DNA of 45,875 nt from Candidatus Poribacteria bacterium (GTDB taxonomy: Bacteria > Poribacteria > WGA-4E > WGA-3G): positions 1-45,875 of the forward strand of contig VXPE01000065.1 in assembly GCA_009839745.1 (NCBI GenBank), in the 5' to 3' direction. Below are positions 1 through 9,408 of this stretch, piece by piece. The notes beneath the pieces were generated by a model. That model saw nothing but the letters and a program-made list of their open reading frames with translations. It had not been told where the DNA came from and did no database searches. The position numbers and the translations under genes are program-made. How positions within the stretch are numbered: the stretch's first letter is position 1; every line of letters starts with the position of its first letter.

Positions 1-45
1 CAACGATTTACCCGTGCTTTTCTAAAGACTAAACTTTTATCAAAC

Positions 46-2427
46 TCACGTTAAAAATTGTTTTTGTTCCCTGTTTTTGCTGGGGGCATTGACAATCAGC
101 ACATTGCCAGCTTGCTCGTGTGCCAGAATGAAGTAATAGAGTTTTTCTTTTTCTATGTTGTGTAGGTAAGCGATAAAACGCTGCTCTAATTCTGCGGACT
201 GTTCCGTTGCCGATTTTCTCTTGAAGACATTGGATCTTTTTAGATTTTTAACCCCTGTACTTTGATTAAAGTCCCGTTTGTAGTCCTGGAAAATATCGTA
301 TTTCAATAACTCCCTAAGGTTACTCAAGGTTGGTTGGGCAAAGAGTTTGATGTATTCTTCATAAAAGACTCCGATATGGTTACAATAGGCTTCTATCAGG
401 TGGTGATCTTGATATTCTTCACTTTCGTGATCACCTTCAAAAAAATCATCTACTCGATTGTGGTAATGTTCGGAGACTTCGGGTCTTTGTGTTTTCCTTC
501 TTAAAAAGAGGACCACCGTATTGGTGCCTGTCTTACCAAAGGTGCCACTCCCCAGTTCAGCAATACTCACTATATCGAAAAATTGCAACAGAATCTCACG
601 GGTGCTGGTAAAAACCGCATCAGTGTTAGACAAAATACTGGATGGGACAATTATACCGACTATCCCGCCGGGAGCCATTAAGTAATAAAGCCGTTCTAAA
701 AAGAAGCATTCAATGGTATCGGTATTGCTGTTTTCACCTGTGGCTTTGATGAGCTGATACTCTTTCTTATCTTCCTCGTTCAAGGTTTGTAAAAAACCTT
801 CCACTGCAAACGGAGGATTCGCGATCAGGACATCGAAATTTTCCTGCTGAATTTCCGGGTGAGCGGCAAGAGCGTCTGCATCCAGTATCTTAATCTGTTC
901 TTGACCGTGCATATATGCTGCAACCTTGGCAACCTTTGCCAAACGATCTTCCTTTTCAATACCGGTAATTTGGCTGTAGTAATCGCTGATGTCTCTATAA
1001 TGTGTTTCAACCAAGGGCTTTATTTGATAGGCGTATTCATTCAGGAAATGCCCGGAACCGCAGGCGTAATCAATCGCCTTAATCGGCTCTGCGTTAGATT
1101 CAATTTTTTGGGCGAGTGGTAGGGAGGCGACAATAAATTTGCAAATCGGTAGAGGCGTGAAGAATTGACCCTCCGACTGTTTAATACCGTTGTCGAGAAA
1201 GAACTCAAACATATCCCCCAAAAACTGATTTTGGTTATCTGTCTTGAGTCGTAATTTTTCCCACATCTGCACAATCTCTGATAAGACTTTGGTGTTTCTT
1301 TTAAACAATTCCTCATTGTGGGTATCCAGAAGCGAGAAGGCGGAGTTGGTAAAAAACTTAAGTTCTCTAAAATAGCGTTGAATCTGTTGCTTGGTAGCGT
1401 TGCGTTTGTTTTTAACCGTCCAAAATGCGTTATCAATTTGCTCATTGCTGATATAGCTGATCTCTTCATTTAGGAATTTATGCATCCCTTTCCGATAGAG
1501 ATCTTGCAGTCTATCAACAAAATCGAAGTAATTGTCGTAGGTTATACCTTTCCAATAAAATTTGAGATCGGTCGTATTGTCTTCTTCATCAACAAGTTTA
1601 CAGAGAAACAGATTGACTAAAACCTCAAAGGCGTTTTCCCGTCTTGCGATATTGTGCTTCCTTAGGATTGTTCGGAATTCGTGATATTTTCCCTCTTTAT
1701 CGGAAGCATCAATCGGTTTAGTATCCTCGGCAAGGGTGTACTTATTTTTTCCGATCTGGTAAGCCTGGATATTGTCCTCAAAAATACCATTTTCGGCATA
1801 TTCTAAATGGTAGGTCTCACGCCATACGGCATAGCGATCTTCAATGTCGGTTGCTTCAGCAAACGACCTCGATGTTTCATCTTGTGATAAAATTCTCTCA
1901 TTGTCCCTGTGAGCAATCACTTTGTGGTCAATACGGATCTTATTTTCTACAAAGTCAGAGGCATAAAGACACAGATATTGTGTTGATTGGATCTGTTGGG
2001 CATAACTCAATAACTGGTCACCATCTTGACGGGTTTTCTGCCATGCCCTTTCAAAATCATCACCCGCTGTTTTACATTCAATAATCAGCAAAGGATTCTT
2101 CTCTTGATCTCTAACCAATATATCCGCACGTCCACCACTCGCACCGCGTCCAACCCTCCATCTGGGTTCAAGTTCCAAATGTTCAGGCTTATAGCCCTTT
2201 TCCAGTAGCCGATGCACACACTCAAACACCACAAAATTCTCGTTCTGTGAGAAATTACAGGTTTGCCGTTCGTTGACTTTTAACCCTCTATTCTCGGGAT
2301 AAATTATGCTTTGTTTGCTAAAGTCAACTTTTAAGTCGGCTTCACCGATGGATTTTTGGAAGGTATTCCTTTCCTCCCTGAAGCCTAAGGTTTTGAGTAA
2401 GTCTTTAAAGTTGGTTTCCGTTATCAT
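46..2427 (-). CDS. Restriction-modification fusion: HSDR_N-like nuclease domain plus N6-adenine DNA methylase
   Basis: This 793-residue protein combines two activities. Residues about 60-160 resemble the N-terminal nuclease domain of type I R subunits, with a PD-(D/E)xK core: D102 in GRADILV, then E117 and K119 in LLIIECK. Residues about 400-700 are an HsdM-like N6-adenine methylase, with GQFFTP, the SAM-binding motif DYACGSGHFL and the catalytic NPPF. This is the layout of type IIG or type I-like single-chain enzymes, which usually need a specificity domain or a separate HsdS. The protein stops at EQKQFLT; many relatives continue from a similar FLGYEWS-type motif, so the end may be cut short. 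A specificity gene could lie beyond the window edge. The domains are clear; the subtype and activity are inferred. Confidence 0.85.
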   Translation of the reverse strand: MITETNFKDLLKTLGFREERNTFQKSIGEADLKVDFSKQSIIYPENRGLKVNERQTCNFSQNENFVVFECVHRLLEKGYKPEHLELEPRWRVGRGASGGRADILVRDQEKNPLLIIECKTAGDDFERAWQKTRQDGDQLLSYAQQIQSTQYLCLYASDFVENKIRIDHKVIAHRDNERILSQDETSRSFAEATDIEDRYAVWRETYHLEYAENGIFEDNIQAYQIGKNKYTLAEDTKPIDASDKEGKYHEFRTILRKHNIARRENAFEVLVNLFLCKLVDEEDNTTDLKFYWKGITYDNYFDFVDRLQDLYRKGMHKFLNEEISYISNEQIDNAFWTVKNKRNATKQQIQRYFRELKFFTNSAFSLLDTHNEELFKRNTKVLSEIVQMWEKLRLKTDNQNQFLGDMFEFFLDNGIKQSEGQFFTPLPICKFIVASLPLAQKIESNAEPIKAIDYACGSGHFLNEYAYQIKPLVETHYRDISDYYSQITGIEKEDRLAKVAKVAAYMHGQEQIKILDADALAAHPEIQQENFDVLIANPPFAVEGFLQTLNEEDKKEYQLIKATGENSNTDTIECFFLERLYYLMAPGGIVGIIVPSSILSNTDAVFTSTREILLQFFDIVSIAELGSGTFGKTGTNTVVLFLRRKTQRPEVSEHYHNRVDDFFEGDHESEEYQDHHLIEAYCNHIGVFYEEYIKLFAQPTLSNLRELLKYDIFQDYKRDFNQSTGVKNLKRSNVFKRKSATEQSAELEQRFIAYLHNIEKEKLYYFILAHEQAGNVLIVNAPSKNREQKQFLT

Positions 2428-2458
2428 AGTGATGTTTTCGTTGATTAGAGGTATTTTC

Positions 2459-2579
2459 AGGACTTATGCAATTTTGACGATATGACGCTCCGTTAGAGAG
2501 TAAACTCTAAAAAAACACAGGCGTTCTCATGGCACAACCTAACAGGTTATGCTACAAAAAAGCAACCTGCCTAAGTCCT
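2459..2579. mobile_element. MITE-like element with 12-bp terminal inverted repeats
   Basis: The gap between the R-M gene and the next gene is bounded by aggacttatgca at 2459-2470 and tgcctaagtcct at 2568-2579. These are inverted copies matching at 11 of 12 positions. Inside is a short hairpin, aacct-aac-aggtt. There is no ORF, and about 120 bp is typical for a MITE. No target-site duplication is obvious. The call rests on the inverted ends only. Confidence 0.45.
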
Positions 2580-2586
2580 AAAATAG

Positions 2587-3735
2587 TTACTCAAAGGGTT
2601 GCAATACCCCGTCTTTGACTATCAGTGCTTTCTGGTCATAAACGCCATCCCCGTTGGCATTAAAAGAGAACTTACCCAAAATTGTGTCGAAGTCTCTGAT
2701 ATCCGCCAAGGCATCTCGAATCGCAGTTGAATCCGTGGAGTGGGCATTCGTAATTGCCGCCGCCAAGATATAGACGGACGCATAAGAAACTGCGGCAAAG
2801 CCATTTGGCTCCTCGCCAAACATTTCGCTATAATTCTGAACGAAGGCGTGGTTTCCGGGAGTATCGTCTGTCGTGAGCCAACTTATGAAAGTGATCGCAC
2901 CTTCGGCGGCGGGGCCCGCAGCTTCTATCTCAAGATCGGTTAACGAAGAAATAATAATAGGCACGGTGATACCGAGTCGGTGTGCCTGAATCAATATCCC
3001 CGGTTTTTCGGGTGGCAACGCCGAGACGAAGATAGCATCCGGGTTCAACGCCTTTATCCGAGTGAGCTGCGATAAGAAGTCAGTATCACCCGTTTGGAAG
3101 GTTTCCGGAGTGAACGCCTCAATACCATTTGCAGCGAATACTGCCCGTAATGTCCTGTCTTGATCCGTAGAGAAAAGATCGGCATCGTCGTAGAGCGTAG
3201 CGACCTGTTGATAGCCGAGTTTTGCCTGCGTCGCCTTGATGCCTGTAGCAATGGCGACCTGGGTCGTGCCCGGAAGACGGAAGACAAAGTCACCGATTTC
3301 GGTAAGGCCGCTTGCCCCTGCTGTTGGGCTAAGTGCTACGATCTCATTCTCTTGTGCTATCGGAAATGCTGCCTGAGTTGCGCTGGAAGTCGAGGGACCG
3401 AGAATAGCAGTCACCTTCTCCGTATGAATAAGTTTGTTGAATGCCTTAACCGCTCCTTCTGGGGTGCCCATGCCATCCTCGAAGATAAACTTGAGTCCGA
3501 CCTTACTGACATCTGCTGTGTTAATTTCATCAATAGCAAGCGCAAAACCCCGCTTCATGAGTTGTCCGGTAGGAGCCACGTGTCCTGTCAAAGGTAAAAC
3601 GATTCCGACAGAAATTTCTTGACGCTTATCTTGTGTATCGGGAGTGGTAGGTTGAACAATTGGGGACACCCGCTCACAGGCAGAAACGCCCACTATCAAG
3701 GTGGCAATTGCCACGATAAATACAAATGACTTCAA
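2587..3735 (-). CDS. ABC transporter substrate-binding lipoprotein, branched-chain amino acid (LivK/Peripla_BP_6) type
   Basis: This is a 382-residue receptor of the leucine/isoleucine/valine-binding family. The N-terminus is a lipoprotein signal peptide with a lipobox ending VSAC, so Cys20 would be lipidated. The mature part has the two-lobed type I periplasmic-binding fold: VGIVLPLTG at the start, then ILGPSTSSATQAAFPIA and NPDAIFVSALPPE. In this family the protein captures amino acids, amides or urea and hands them to an ABC permease. No permease or ATPase gene is adjacent, so the ligand cannot be inferred. It is followed, in transcription order, by the R-M gene on the other side of the MITE-like element. 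Confidence 0.85.
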   Translation of the reverse strand: MKSFVFIVAIATLIVGVSACERVSPIVQPTTPDTQDKRQEISVGIVLPLTGHVAPTGQLMKRGFALAIDEINTADVSKVGLKFIFEDGMGTPEGAVKAFNKLIHTEKVTAILGPSTSSATQAAFPIAQENEIVALSPTAGASGLTEIGDFVFRLPGTTQVAIATGIKATQAKLGYQQVATLYDDADLFSTDQDRTLRAVFAANGIEAFTPETFQTGDTDFLSQLTRIKALNPDAIFVSALPPEKPGILIQAHRLGITVPIIISSLTDLEIEAAGPAAEGAITFISWLTTDDTPGNHAFVQNYSEMFGEEPNGFAAVSYASVYILAAAITNAHSTDSTAIRDALADIRDFDTILGKFSFNANGDGVYDQKALIVKDGVLQPFE

Positions 3736-3754
3736 TTTAATTTATTCCCTTCTT

Positions 3755-3776
3755 TTAACTGAAAATCGAAAACTGA
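3755..3776. repeat. Short AACTGAAAA-type intergenic repeat, copy 1
   Basis: The gap between the RNase J gene and the binding-protein gene contains ttaactgaaaatcgaaaact. Related stretches occur at about 17588-17610 (inverted) and 22334-22360. All three lie in intergenic spacers, which suggests a small dispersed repeat. Confidence 0.4.
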
Positions 3777-3785
3777 TTCCTATTA

Positions 3786-5588
3786 TCAAACCCGCATAAC
3801 GACGGGAAAGATGAGGGGTGTCCGTTGCATCTGTTTCGAGAAGAACCGGCGGAGCGAGCCCCGGATCTCGTCTTGGACTGCCTCTGTTTCCTCCTTCTGT
3901 TCATCGCTTAGGTTTTCAATGATGCTCTGGGTAATTTCTTTCACTTCCTCTATCAGTTCTTCAGACTTATCCATATAGACAAACCCTCGCGAGATGATTT
4001 CTATCTGTGTTCTAATTTTACCTTGCGGTTCGGTTAGGTGGGTTGAAATGTGAGAGTCGTTCTCCGTAGATCCGCCCTCCAACTGCTGCTCGCTCTCTTC
4101 CTGACTCTTAGCTGTTAGCTCCTGCTTGTCCTCACCCGCATCGCTGTGCAGCACAACTATCGGAACGACAATACCATCTTCGGAGAGTTGGATACGATCG
4201 CGTAGGACGATATCCTCAAGTTCAAATTCTGGCTTGCCATCGACAAAGACGCGTCCGGAGCGTCCCTCGCGTCCAAAAACCTCACACGTCTCTGGGGTCA
4301 GTAGAATGAGTTCGCCATCTTCAGCGACTTTAATGTTGTCGCTCGGTATACCCATAGACTCAGCGAGTTCAGCATGCCGCATTAGGTTTTGATATTCACC
4401 GTGCATCGGCATGAAAAACTTAGGCTGTAAAAGATTGAGCATTAACTTCAGATCCTCGCTTGAGCCATGACCTGATACATGAACGTCTGCATTGCGTTCA
4501 TGGTATATCTTGGCACCGCGTCTGAGCAGATGATTGACGACGTTCCCGATAGCCTTTTCATTACCGGGGATGATCCTGGCAGACATGACGACCGTATCCC
4601 CTTGTTCCACTTTTAAAAACGGGTGGTTGTCAAGTGCCATCAATGATAGAGCAGATCGGTGTTCGCCTTGGCTGCCGGTGCTTAAAATCACGAGCTCGTG
4701 CGGTTTAAACATGGACGTATCGCGAGCGTCAATGAGATAATCCGGATTCACGTTGAGATAGCCCAGTTCAGTGGCGGTGCGGATATTGTTGAGCAAGGAG
4801 CGTCCAGTGACAGCCACAAGCCTCCGATGTATACCTGCCAAGTCGATGAATTGCTGGATGCGGTGCAGACTCGAAGAAAAGGTACAGAGAAACAACTTCT
4901 GCTCAGCCTTCTGAAAGATGTTGTCTATCGTTCCATAGATGCTCCGCTCAGAAGGGGTTTGCCCGGGTCGCTCTGCGTTCGTGCTATCGGAAGCGAGCAG
5001 CAGGACACCCTCTGCTCCGAGACGCGCCAGCGTCTGAATGTCGCTCAACCTACCATCGACAGGGGTCATGTCAAACTTGAAATCGCCTGTATGAACGATG
5101 ACACCGACGGGTGTGCGTAGTGCAATTGCTACGGTATCTGGAATACTGTGTGTAACATGGATGAATTCGGCTGAAAAATCACCTAACTCGACTGTATCGC
5201 CAGGGGCAATCGTATTGAGTTGTGCCTTGCTGAGAACATTGTATTCACGTAATCTGCCGCTTGCAATCGCCAGGGTCAGCTGCGTGCCATAGACCGGCAC
5301 ATCTAACTGTCGTAGAACGTAAAATAAGGCACCGATATGATCTTCATGTCCGTGCGTGAGAAGGATCCCGCGAATCTTTTCCTGTCGTTCAACGAGATAG
5401 TGGATATCTGGTAATATCAGATCGACACCGGGCATGTCTGCATTCGGTAGCATGAAACCTGTGTCAACGACGATAATGTCATTTTCAGTCTCATACACCA
5501 TCATGTTAAGCCCAAATTCGCCTAAACCTCCCAATGGAATGATTGAAACGTTTCCCTCGATCCTTTCAAATTCAAAATCTTCTGTCAT
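3786..5588 (-). CDS. rnj: Ribonuclease J
   Basis: This 600-residue metallo-beta-lactamase/beta-CASP nuclease should act in the cytoplasm as a 5'-3' exonuclease and endonuclease in mRNA decay and rRNA maturation. The zinc-binding motif is THGHEDHIGA (H79, H81, D83, H84), followed by HTGDFKFD. The beta-CASP and RMMBL parts show ARIIPGNEKAIGN, HVSGHGSSEDL and MPMHGEY. The C-terminal domain contains IISRGFVYM. Between VVLHSDAGE and QIEIISRGF there is an extra, acidic, low-complexity segment of roughly 33 residues (about 488-522). Part of it is encoded by a copy of a repeat otherwise found between genes. The 5' neighbour is leuS, in the same direction, across an 81-bp gap holding a hairpin. Confidence 0.95.
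   Translation of the reverse strand: MTEDFEFERIEGNVSIIPLGGLGEFGLNMMVYETENDIIVVDTGFMLPNADMPGVDLILPDIHYLVERQEKIRGILLTHGHEDHIGALFYVLRQLDVPVYGTQLTLAIASGRLREYNVLSKAQLNTIAPGDTVELGDFSAEFIHVTHSIPDTVAIALRTPVGVIVHTGDFKFDMTPVDGRLSDIQTLARLGAEGVLLLASDSTNAERPGQTPSERSIYGTIDNIFQKAEQKLFLCTFSSSLHRIQQFIDLAGIHRRLVAVTGRSLLNNIRTATELGYLNVNPDYLIDARDTSMFKPHELVILSTGSQGEHRSALSLMALDNHPFLKVEQGDTVVMSARIIPGNEKAIGNVVNHLLRRGAKIYHERNADVHVSGHGSSEDLKLMLNLLQPKFFMPMHGEYQNLMRHAELAESMGIPSDNIKVAEDGELILLTPETCEVFGREGRSGRVFVDGKPEFELEDIVLRDRIQLSEDGIVVPIVVLHSDAGEDKQELTAKSQEESEQQLEGGSTENDSHISTHLTEPQGKIRTQIEIISRGFVYMDKSEELIEEVKEITQSIIENLSDEQKEETEAVQDEIRGSLRRFFSKQMQRTPLIFPVVMRV
4014..4080. repeat. Dispersed repeat copy lying in frame inside the RNase J gene
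   Basis: The segment 4020-4080 aligns without gaps to 22230-22290 downstream of the DUF5916 gene. I count about 46 of 61 identical positions, with perfect ends (accttgcggtt and tccgccctcc). Here it is read on the minus strand as part of the RNase J coding sequence and codes for the acidic linker ending in LTEPQGK. It introduces no stop codon. Confidence 0.75.
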
Positions 5589-5618
5589 ATTTATGCTCTT
5601 TTAGGTGCTTCTTGTGAA

Positions 5619-5650
5619 AGGTTGGGTTCGCTTGCGGCTCAACCCAACCT
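5619..5650. terminator. Hairpin between leuS and RNase J
   Basis: A perfect 10-bp inverted repeat, aggttgggtt and aacccaacct, encloses a 12-nt loop just downstream of the leuS stop. There is no T-run after it on the minus strand, so it may be a repeat-type hairpin, a weak terminator or an mRNA processing site rather than a classical terminator. Confidence 0.5.
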
Positions 5651-5669
5651 ACGTCCTATCTCTTTCGGT

Positions 5670-8225
5670 TTAAACAACAATGTTGATAAGGTTGCGGTTC
5701 GACACGACGATAACCTTCCGAATCGGTTTCCCTTCAATGAACCGTTGAATCCGTTCATCTGCGAGTGCAGCCGCCTCAATCTCTTTGTCGGTTGCATCGG
5801 CAGGAAGTTCAAGCCGGTTGCGAAGTTTTCCATTGACTTGCGCAATGATCGTCACCGTAGCAGTCGTGAGCACGCCTTCATCGTGTGTGGGCCACTGTGA
5901 ATGCGCAATAAATCCGGTTTCACCGAGACGATGCCACAACTCCTGCGTAATATGCGGGGCATAAGGTGCTAGCAGATGCAGGAACACCTTCAATATCTCC
6001 GTAGGTAGTGTTTTCGTCTGTGTAGCAGCGTTAACGAAAATCATCATCTGGCTAATCGCCGTATTCATCTTGTCAATGGACTCCGTGTCTTCGGTTACCT
6101 GTTTGATGGTTTTATGGAGTTCCCGCCAGAGTTCCGGTTCCGTTGTGCCAGCAGCGTCGGTTAACTTATCGCTGAGTTCGCCGTTCTCCTCATCAATAAC
6201 GAGTCTCCAGACACGTTGCAAAAACCGGTAAACCCCTTCAACACCGGCATCTTGCCACGGGGTGCTCGCTGTGACGGGTCCGATAAACAGGAGGTAGAGA
6301 CGTATCGCATCCGCGCCGTAATTGTCAATGACATCATCCGAATTAATGACATTAAAACGAGATTTAGACATTTTCTCCACTTGCACATTGAGCGACACAC
6401 CAGAAGTTTTCGCTACAGATTCTCCATTGTTCTGCTCAACTTCATACGGATAGTAATACTTGCCTGCATCGTCCTGATACGACTGCGCAAGAATCGTCCC
6501 TTGATTCACCAAACCTTGGAACGGTTCTTTCGTGGAGACCAATCCACAATCGTAAAGGACCTTATGCCAGAAACGTGCATAGAGTAGATGTAACACAGCG
6601 TGTTCTGCACCGCCCAAGTAAAGATCAACAGGCATCCAGTAGCGTTCAAGTTCAGTATCAAAAGGTACCTCAGCGTTGTGTGCATCGAGGAACCGTAGGT
6701 AATACCAGCAAGAACCTGCCCATTGCGGCATGATGTTCGTTTCACGTATCGCGGTTTGTCCGTCAAGGAGTGTCACATTCAACCATTCGGATCCCGCGCG
6801 AGCCAGTGGCGGTTTGCCATCCTCTGTCGGCTTATACGCATCAATAGGCGGAAGTTCTAAAGGCAGTTCCTCATCGGGCAGTTGCACAATGGTCCCGTCC
6901 TCAAGATGCGCGAGTGGAAACGGTTCACCCCAATAGCGTTGCCGTGAGAAGAGCCAATCTCGTAAACGGTATTGAACTTGGCGCGCCCCTCTATTCTCAC
7001 TTTCAAGCCACGCAATCATCTTCTCTTTCGCCTCAGTAACCTGTACCCCGTTTAGGAAACCGGAATTGACGCAAACACCATCCCCCTCAAAAGCCTCCTC
7101 TTCAATCGGTTTTTCACCGCCCTTGATGACCTCGACGATGGGAATACCGAAAGTTGTGGCGAATTCATGGTCGCGTTCATCGTGTCCGGGAACAGCCATG
7201 ATGGCACCCGTGCCATAAGTCATCAGAACGTAATCCGCAACCCAGATCGGAACAGGCGCGTTGTTACAAGGGTTGATCGCATAGGCACCCGTAAAGACCC
7301 CTGTCTTCTCCGTGGCGAGGTCTGTCCGTTGAAGATCGGATTTGTTAACCGCTTCCTTAACATAAGCGTTAACTGCTGAAGTGGCATCGGGGTGCGTGAT
7401 CTCGGAGACGAGCGGATGTTCGGGGGCAAGGACACAGTAGGTCGCCCCAAAGAGCGTATCCGGGCGCGTCGTGAAAACAGTGAACGTGTGATCGCTGTCT
7501 TTAATGTCAAAGGTGATATCTGCCCCTTCTGACTTACCGATCCAGTGTCGTTGCATTTCCTTGAGACCCTCGGGCCAATCCAATAAGTCGAGGTCGTCCA
7601 ACAACCGATCCGCGTAGGCAGTAATTCTGAGCATCCATTGTCGCATGAGGCGGCGCTCAACAGGATCTCCCGTCTCGACATATTTTCCATCTTTTACCTC
7701 TTCATTTGAGAGAACAGTGCCTAACGCCGGGCACCAATTGACGGGGACGTTGGCGAGATACGCCAACCCTTTTTCATAGAGACGGAGGAAAATCCATTGC
7801 GTCCATTTATAATATTCGGGGACAGAGGTGTCAATTTCGCGTGACCAGTCGTAAGAGAAACCGAACCTCTGCATCTGATGGCGAAAAGTGGCGGTATTGC
7901 GTTGTGTGATGTGTGCTGGATGTTCGTTTTCACGGACGGCTGTGCGTTCTGTCGGAAGTCCGAAGGCATCCCAGCCCATTGGGTGCATCACGTGATAGCC
8001 TTGCATTCGCCGGAAATTTGCAAACACATCGGTAGGTAGGTAGTTTTTTGAGTGTCCCACGTGAAGTCCAGCACCTGAGGTATAAGGGAACATGCCAAGC
8101 ACATAGAACTTCGGTTTCTTTGACAATGTCTCAATATCGTTTGGAATTTTGAATGCTTCTTTTTCTCGCCACACGGCTTGCCAATAGGGTTCTATTTCCG
8201 CCGGGGCGTAAGGATGGTTCTCCAT
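5670..8225 (-). CDS. leuS: Leucine--tRNA ligase
   Basis: This 851-residue class Ia aminoacyl-tRNA synthetase charges tRNA-Leu with leucine in the cytoplasm. The HIGH motif appears as HVGH (residues 55-58), after MFPYTSGAG. The KMSKS loop (EKMSKSRFN) lies near residue 617. An editing (CP1) domain between them is shown by [13 protein letters not shown] and [15 protein letters not shown]. The C-terminal anticodon-binding region ends in a VNGKLRNR stretch typical of bacterial LeuRS. Length is normal for the family. A sigma70-like promoter precedes it at 8277-8305. RNase J follows in the same direction and could be partly co-transcribed. Confidence 0.98.
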   Translation of the reverse strand: MENHPYAPAEIEPYWQAVWREKEAFKIPNDIETLSKKPKFYVLGMFPYTSGAGLHVGHSKNYLPTDVFANFRRMQGYHVMHPMGWDAFGLPTERTAVRENEHPAHITQRNTATFRHQMQRFGFSYDWSREIDTSVPEYYKWTQWIFLRLYEKGLAYLANVPVNWCPALGTVLSNEEVKDGKYVETGDPVERRLMRQWMLRITAYADRLLDDLDLLDWPEGLKEMQRHWIGKSEGADITFDIKDSDHTFTVFTTRPDTLFGATYCVLAPEHPLVSEITHPDATSAVNAYVKEAVNKSDLQRTDLATEKTGVFTGAYAINPCNNAPVPIWVADYVLMTYGTGAIMAVPGHDERDHEFATTFGIPIVEVIKGGEKPIEEEAFEGDGVCVNSGFLNGVQVTEAKEKMIAWLESENRGARQVQYRLRDWLFSRQRYWGEPFPLAHLEDGTIVQLPDEELPLELPPIDAYKPTEDGKPPLARAGSEWLNVTLLDGQTAIRETNIMPQWAGSCWYYLRFLDAHNAEVPFDTELERYWMPVDLYLGGAEHAVLHLLYARFWHKVLYDCGLVSTKEPFQGLVNQGTILAQSYQDDAGKYYYPYEVEQNNGESVAKTSGVSLNVQVEKMSKSRFNVINSDDVIDNYGADAIRLYLLFIGPVTASTPWQDAGVEGVYRFLQRVWRLVIDEENGELSDKLTDAAGTTEPELWRELHKTIKQVTEDTESIDKMNTAISQMMIFVNAATQTKTLPTEILKVFLHLLAPYAPHITQELWHRLGETGFIAHSQWPTHDEGVLTTATVTIIAQVNGKLRNRLELPADATDKEIEAAALADERIQRFIEGKPIRKVIVVSNRNLINIVV

Positions 8226-8276
8226 TTCGCGTTCGTCTCCTTTTTCATCCTGTTCATAGGGGCTTTATGACAATAA

Positions 8277-8305
8277 ATTCTAACATATCCTCGCCGTATT
8301 GTCAA
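8277..8305 (-). promoter_or_regulatory. Sigma70-type promoter for leuS
   Basis: On the minus strand, TTGACA (8300-8305) and TAGAAT (8277-8282) are separated by 17 nt. They lie about 50 bp upstream of the leuS start. The fit to consensus is strong; activity is inferred. Confidence 0.7.
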
Positions 8306-8349
8306 GCAGGCTTTTCTCAGACCCAGAACCCTTCAACAGAAAAAATTGT

Positions 8350-8379
8350 TTGACAACAGAGAACGCTCTTTGTTAAAAT
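8350..8379 (+). promoter_or_regulatory. Sigma70-type promoter for the 8416 gene
   Basis: TTGACA (8350-8355) and TAAAAT (8374-8379) are separated by 18 nt. They diverge from the leuS promoter. An in-frame ATG at 8380 touches the -10 box and so cannot be in the transcript body, which supports the start at 8416. Confidence 0.7.
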
Positions 8380-8415
8380 ATGCTCAATTCAAATTTTGTA
8401 GAGGTGAAGTGCAAC

Positions 8416-8796
8416 ATGGCGGACCAAAACAACAACGAGAGTGCTGTCGAAGCCCAAGAACAAACACAGGCAACAAGCGGTGTAATCATCAACGCTGCGC
8501 AGATGCAGTCCCTCGATATTAGTGATCGGTTCACTCGGGCGAAAACGGCAACCGGTTGGCAAATTAAGTTGGAGGCATCAGCGCGCGTCACCATTAACTT
8601 CATAACCAGCATGCGAAAGTTTGAAATCACATTAATGCAGAACGATATTATTGAACGTGACGGGGACGATCTCATCCTGATCCGGAACCAGCCAGCGGAT
8701 GCTTACCGTTCCCAAAGGGGTGTATCCTCTTCACCGCTCGCGCGCGGTAATGAACGCACATTAGCTTCTGAATCCACCGAAGGTAGGACAGTATAG
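8416..8796 (+). CDS. Small hypothetical protein
   Basis: I do not recognise this 126-residue protein. The ATG at 8416 is preceded by a GAGGTGA ribosome-binding site. The upstream in-frame ATG at 8380 overlaps the promoter -10 box, so I reject it. The N-terminus is polar and Q/N/E-rich (about 25 residues). The middle (IINAAQMQSLDISDRF to QNDIIERDGDDLILIR) looks folded with alternating hydrophobics. The C-terminus is Ser/Arg-rich and probably disordered. There is no signal peptide or membrane segment. It may be co-transcribed with the zinc-ribbon gene 86 bp downstream. Confidence 0.65.
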   Translation: MADQNNNESAVEAQEQTQATSGVIINAAQMQSLDISDRFTRAKTATGWQIKLEASARVTINFITSMRKFEITLMQNDIIERDGDDLILIRNQPADAYRSQRGVSSSPLARGNERTLASESTEGRTV

Positions 8797-8881
8797 TTCT
8801 TTTTTGTTATAAAGGTATAGGAGGTGGCAGCCCATTTTAGAACGCATCTATCAACTGCTCTCCAGCTTAAAAGGCGGAACG

Positions 8882-9343
8882 ATGATTCCGACAGAAGTGG
8901 TACTCAGCCCACAAAGTTACGCGAAACTCGTTTCCGAACTCGCCAAAAAACTTGGGTCTCAAGGTATATCGCATTTGCAACTCGCACATCATCTCGCCTT
9001 GCCGGTCTCCATCCAACAAGAAAATACAGACTTGGTCGTCCTGAAGGAATTGACCCCTAACCCTTGTCCGATCTGCCACCGTCGGTTGACGTTCCTTCGA
9101 GAAACAATAGAACGTTTTGAGAATGATAATTCCGATATGATCCGCTGTCCGATGGGACACCGTTATCCGGGTGTGCTAAAGGTGTATTATCTGAACATTC
9201 TCCAACATGCTGAGAAGGATGAAACCGAAAAACCGGTAAAAATATGCCCAGTGTGTAGTGGTAAGAACATCCAGTACTTAGGACCGAAGGTGATGTTTTG
9301 TCTCGACTGCGATTGGGATAGCGGGCTGGAGGCACGGTATTAG
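8882..9343 (+). CDS. Hypothetical protein with two zinc-ribbon-like Cys clusters
   Basis: This 153-residue protein has two Cys clusters. The first is CPIC followed by CPMGH, and the second is CPVC followed by CLDCDW. This pattern suggests two zinc ribbons for nucleic-acid or protein binding. The N-terminal 60 residues are helical and lack Cys. The reading frame stays open upstream to a stop at 8810. A strong AGGAGG (8819-8824) sits 9 nt before an in-frame ATT codon at 8834, whereas the ATG used here has only a weak GGCGG. A 169-residue product starting at ATT is therefore possible. The function is unknown. Confidence 0.65.
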   Translation: MIPTEVVLSPQSYAKLVSELAKKLGSQGISHLQLAHHLALPVSIQQENTDLVVLKELTPNPCPICHRRLTFLRETIERFENDNSDMIRCPMGHRYPGVLKVYYLNILQHAEKDETEKPVKICPVCSGKNIQYLGPKVMFCLDCDWDSGLEARY

Positions 9344-9408
9344 GTATTTCTAATTTTCCTTGCGGATAAGTGCCGGGATTTGGAACATTGACGGTTTTTG
9401 CTTTGAGG

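Noticed and set aside
7223-7690. 155-residue frame overlapping leuS on the same strand
   Set aside because: It is a shadow in another frame of a clearly coding, conserved gene, with Ser/Arg/Thr-rich composition.
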